Of a DNA stretch of 64,000 bases, positions 61,821-64,000 are shown piece by piece. How positions within the stretch are numbered: the first letter of the stretch is position 1; every line of letters starts with the position of its first letter. Origin of the DNA: an uncultured Porphyromonadaceae bacterium (lineage in GTDB: Bacteria > Bacteroidota > Bacteroidia > Bacteroidales > Muribaculaceae). The stretch is from NCBI GenBank assembly GCA_902491625.1, contig CABUIO010000006.1:1-64000 (forward strand). Reading direction: 5' to 3'. Position numbers and translations under genes: made by a program. The notes under the pieces were generated by a model. It ran no database searches, was not told the origin of the DNA, and worked only from the letters and a program-made list of their open reading frames with translations.

Positions 61821-63701
61821 ATGAGTAAAAGAAGCAAAATAAGCACAATAAAAATATTGGCCGCAGCATTGCTGACTCTCTCTTCCCCGGCCTTCGCCCG
61901 CCAGTCGTCGCCCAATGTGCTCGATCTGCGCGAGAGCATCACAGACAACGCCATCGTCTACCCCGAGACGTTCGAAGCCAACACCCAGAAACTCCTCGAA
62001 GGATGGTATCTGAAGAACTACACCACCACCGACGACCGCTACGAGCGTCTCGGCGACCCTGATGTCTCCGACGCCGAGATGCGCAAGCGTCTGGCAGATC
62101 TTCCCACTGTCATCGACATGCCCTACAACCAGATCGTGCGCTCCTACATCGACCGCTACACCAAGCGCTCGCGCCAGCAGGTCGCCGCGATCCTCGGTCT
62201 CAACACCTACTACGGCCCGATTTTCGAACAGGCTCTCGAAGCCCAGGGACTCCCTCTGGAACTCAAATACCTCCCCGTCATCGAGTCCGGACTTGATCCC
62301 AACGCCGTCAGCCGCCACGGAGCCGCCGGACTCTGGCAGCTGATGCTCGGCACCGGCAAAGGTCTCGGTCTGGAGGTCAACTCCCTTGTCGACGAGCGTC
62401 GCGATCCCTACATGAGCAGCGAGAAGGCCGTGGGCTATCTTAAGGATCTCTACGCCACCTACGGCGACTGGTCGCTGGCCATTGCCGCCTACAACTGCGG
62501 CCCCGGAGCCGTCAACAAGGCTCTCCGACGGGCCGGAGGCGACCCCAAGACCCACGACTTCTGGAGCATCTACCGCTTCCTTCCCGAGGAGACACGCGGA
62601 TATGTCCCGATGTTCATAGCCGCCAACTATGTGATGGAATACTATCCCGAGCACAATATCTCTCCGGTGCTCGCCACCAAGCCTCTCGTCACGGACACCG
62701 TGGCCGTGAACTGCCGTCTGCATTTCAATCAGATCGGCGAGGTGCTCAATATCCCCGTCGGCGAACTGCGCATCCTCAATCCCCAGTTCCGCGCCGACAT
62801 CATCCCCGGCACACCCGAACGCACCTACCATCTCATCCTCCCCTCGCAGCAGGTGCAGGCCTACATCGTCAGCGAGGAGGACATCATAGCCCATGACGCC
62901 GACAAATACACCCGCCGCGAAACTGCTGAACCGGGCGACGTGGCCTTCAATCCATCCGAGGTAGACAACATTCCGGTGGATGCCTCAGAGCGCGAACGCG
63001 AGGAGCAGGCCATCATCGACAGCAGGAAGGAGACCGCCGACCGTTCCACGACGCCCCAGGCCGCAAAGACGGAGAAGGAGACTCCTAAGAAGACTGTCAT
63101 CCACAAGGTGGCCGCCGGCGAGACCCTTGCCTCCATCGCCAAGAACTACGACGTCGAGCAGTCCGACATCAAGAGCTGGAACAATCTTCGTCGCAATGCC
63201 GTCCGCACCGGACAGCAGCTCCGTATCCTCGTGGCCGACAATTCGGCAGCCGAGACTCCCGCAGCTCCGGCAAAGACCTCAAAGGCTCCCAAAACTTCCA
63301 AGGCAGACAAGTCCGAAAAGGCGTCTCCCGCAGTAGCAAAGGAGAAGAACAGCGGCAAGGACAAGGCTAAAGGCAAAGACAAGAGCGCCACTTCCAAGGG
63401 CAAGAAGAACAATGGCAAAAACTCCGGGAAGCGGCAGAAGGCCAAGCCTGCCAAGCCCGAGACCCACACGGTAAAGAGCGGCGACAGTCTGGAGAAGATC
63501 GCGAAGAGCAACGGCACTACCGTCGAGGCTCTGCGCAAGTCGAATCCCAACCTGAAGGGAGACATGATCCGTCCCGGCGACAAGATCAATATTCCCGCCA
63601 AGGCGACAACTTCCAAGTCTAAAGGCTCTAAATCCTCTAAAACTTCGAAGTCGTCGAAAGGCTCCAAATCCTCCAAATCCAAGAAAGGGAAAAAGAAGTA
63701 A
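61821..63701 (+). CDS. mltD: MltD-type lytic transglycosylase with LysM domains
   Basis: This 626-residue periplasmic murein hydrolase has a signal peptide (about 1-28) and an SLT domain (about 90-260) with the catalytic glutamate E155 in PVIESGLDPNAVSRHGAAGLWQLM (in two blocks) and AAYNCGPGAVNKAL. A degenerate LysM lies at about 300-350 and clear LysM domains at about 423-470 and 551-594 (HTVKSGDSLEKIAKSNG). A Lys/Ser/Pro-rich low-complexity linker separates the last two LysM domains, and a Lys/Ser tail ends the protein. It cleaves glycan strands to anhydromuropeptides. Confidence 0.93.
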   Translation: MSKRSKISTIKILAAALLTLSSPAFARQSSPNVLDLRESITDNAIVYPETFEANTQKLLEGWYLKNYTTTDDRYERLGDPDVSDAEMRKRLADLPTVIDMPYNQIVRSYIDRYTKRSRQQVAAILGLNTYYGPIFEQALEAQGLPLELKYLPVIESGLDPNAVSRHGAAGLWQLMLGTGKGLGLEVNSLVDERRDPYMSSEKAVGYLKDLYATYGDWSLAIAAYNCGPGAVNKALRRAGGDPKTHDFWSIYRFLPEETRGYVPMFIAANYVMEYYPEHNISPVLATKPLVTDTVAVNCRLHFNQIGEVLNIPVGELRILNPQFRADIIPGTPERTYHLILPSQQVQAYIVSEEDIIAHDADKYTRRETAEPGDVAFNPSEVDNIPVDASEREREEQAIIDSRKETADRSTTPQAAKTEKETPKKTVIHKVAAGETLASIAKNYDVEQSDIKSWNNLRRNAVRTGQQLRILVADNSAAETPAAPAKTSKAPKTSKADKSEKASPAVAKEKNSGKDKAKGKDKSATSKGKKNNGKNSGKRQKAKPAKPETHTVKSGDSLEKIAKSNGTTVEALRKSNPNLKGDMIRPGDKINIPAKATTSKSKGSKSSKTSKSSKGSKSSKSKKGKKK

Positions 63702-63704
63702 AAG

Positions 63705-64000
63705 GTGAAAGACTTTTTTCGGATGCTCCGCCGCTTTGCGGCACCGTATAAGTGGAATGTCGTCCTCAACGTATTGTTCAATATGTTGGCGGCATTCCTT
63801 ACCATATTCTCATTCGCGTTCATCATGCCGATCTTGCAGATGCTCTTCAAGATCAACACGGTGCGCTATGTCTACATGAACCTCTCCGACGGTTCGCTGA
63901 AGGATGTCGCGTTCAACAACTTCTACTACTACACGCAACAGGTCATCGATCTCTACGGACAGTCGGCCACACTCGCCCTCCTCGCCCTCGGACTCGTGCT
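63705..64000 (+). CDS. ABC exporter, permease-ATPase type (MsbA-like), 5' part
   Basis: From GTG 63705, 3 nt after the mltD stop, 98 codons are present before the window ends. The start KDFFRMLRRFAAPYKWNVV followed by a long hydrophobic helix (about 20-45) is the usual beginning of MsbA-type lipid or peptide exporters. The ATPase part is outside the window, so the assignment rests on the N-terminal pattern alone. Confidence 0.7.
   Translation, partial: MKDFFRMLRRFAAPYKWNVVLNVLFNMLAAFLTIFSFAFIMPILQMLFKINTVRYVYMNLSDGSLKDVAFNNFYYYTQQVIDLYGQSATLALLALGLV

Noticed and set aside
60642..62894. Open frame of 750 codons on the minus strand across parB, DUF5683 and mltD
   Set aside because: It spans three recognised plus-strand genes and their gaps, and its composition is that of a shadow frame.
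63598..63701. Further 9-bp array at the end of mltD
   Set aside because: The repetitiveness comes from coding for a Lys/Ser/Gly tail (TCC-AAA-type codons). It is in frame and not a GACTTTAAG array.
59000..64000. parS site or replication origin near parAB
   Set aside because: No parS-like 16-bp palindrome or DnaA-box cluster was found by eye. Absence here does not exclude one outside the window.
1..64000. tRNA or rRNA genes
   Set aside because: No cloverleaf with conserved arms or rRNA signature was seen in any intergenic region.

Overview
The window is chromosomal DNA of a Bacteroidales bacterium, most likely of the Muribaculaceae (S24-7) type. The genus cannot be fixed from sequence alone. 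Supporting signs are: Bacteroidetes-type promoters (TTTG, about 20 bp, TAnnTTTG) with almost no Shine-Dalgarno sequences; families largely confined to the phylum (GldE, DUF4831, DUF5683, C10 proteases, a protein with a Por-type C-terminal tail); the order parA-parB-DUF5683-mltD; and a GC content high for the phylum (core genes look close to 60 %). No rRNA, tRNA, CRISPR array or recognisable transposase or integrase was seen.

Layout. 1-4.4 kb: two small membrane proteins, mtaB, an acyl-CoA ligase and a REP-rich gap. 4.1-8.4 kb (minus): nnr, a DUF4831 protein, xseA and xseB as one operon. 8.6-14.4 kb (minus): eight tightly packed genes, pdxJ-exbB-exbD-tonB-(sigma-54 activator)-lptE-(TPR-like protein)-secG, an envelope-biogenesis operon. 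14.5-20 kb: a CBS-like protein, a Bax1-type membrane protein, argS, and a three-gene overlapping set (HAD phosphatase, phosphoribosyltransferase, GT2). 20-25.5 kb: a 1533-residue secreted protein with its own long leader. 25.6-31.1 kb: an Abi/HEPN protein, the bifunctional Rel, and a 7TM-HD cyclic-dinucleotide phosphodiesterase. 31.1-34.4 kb: an AT-rich C10 protease/lipoprotein cassette between long direct repeats that include the 3' end of the preceding gene. 34.5-46.6 kb (minus): GT4, alanine dehydrogenase, aroK, an envelope protein, a Na/Ca antiporter, a double TonB-C protein, a PPTase, gldE, a purN fusion, a secreted protein and a DEAD helicase. 46.7-51.4 kb (minus): a candidate sRNA, a porin, a degenerate HAD and topA. 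51.7-57.5 kb: rubrerythrin, a classical Trp attenuator controlling a solitary trpB, a CoA-transferase and miaB. 57.6-64 kb: a low-GC AAA+ ATPase, then parA, parB, DUF5683, mltD and the start of an ABC exporter.

Most noteworthy: (1) PurN fused in frame through a Pro-rich linker to a two-helix CD225/dispanin-like membrane domain. (2) A complete Trp leader peptide, antiterminator and terminator in front of a trpB that has no other trp genes beside it. (3) The C10 protease cassette, whose flanking repeats look like the product of a Campbell-type insertion. (4) Intergenic arrays with an exact 9-bp period at several operon junctions. (5) A HAD paralogue that has lost its nucleophile. (6) Promoters placed only 7 nt before the start codon of rel and of a glycosyltransferase gene, implying leaderless mRNAs.

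Gene starts were adjusted where the longest open frame ran into a neighbour or a promoter (pdxJ, argS, rel, aroK, the tonB-like gene, purN, the porin, topA, trpB, the CoA-transferase, miaB, the AAA+ ATPase). Function calls rest on recognisable motifs and gene order only; no database search was possible.
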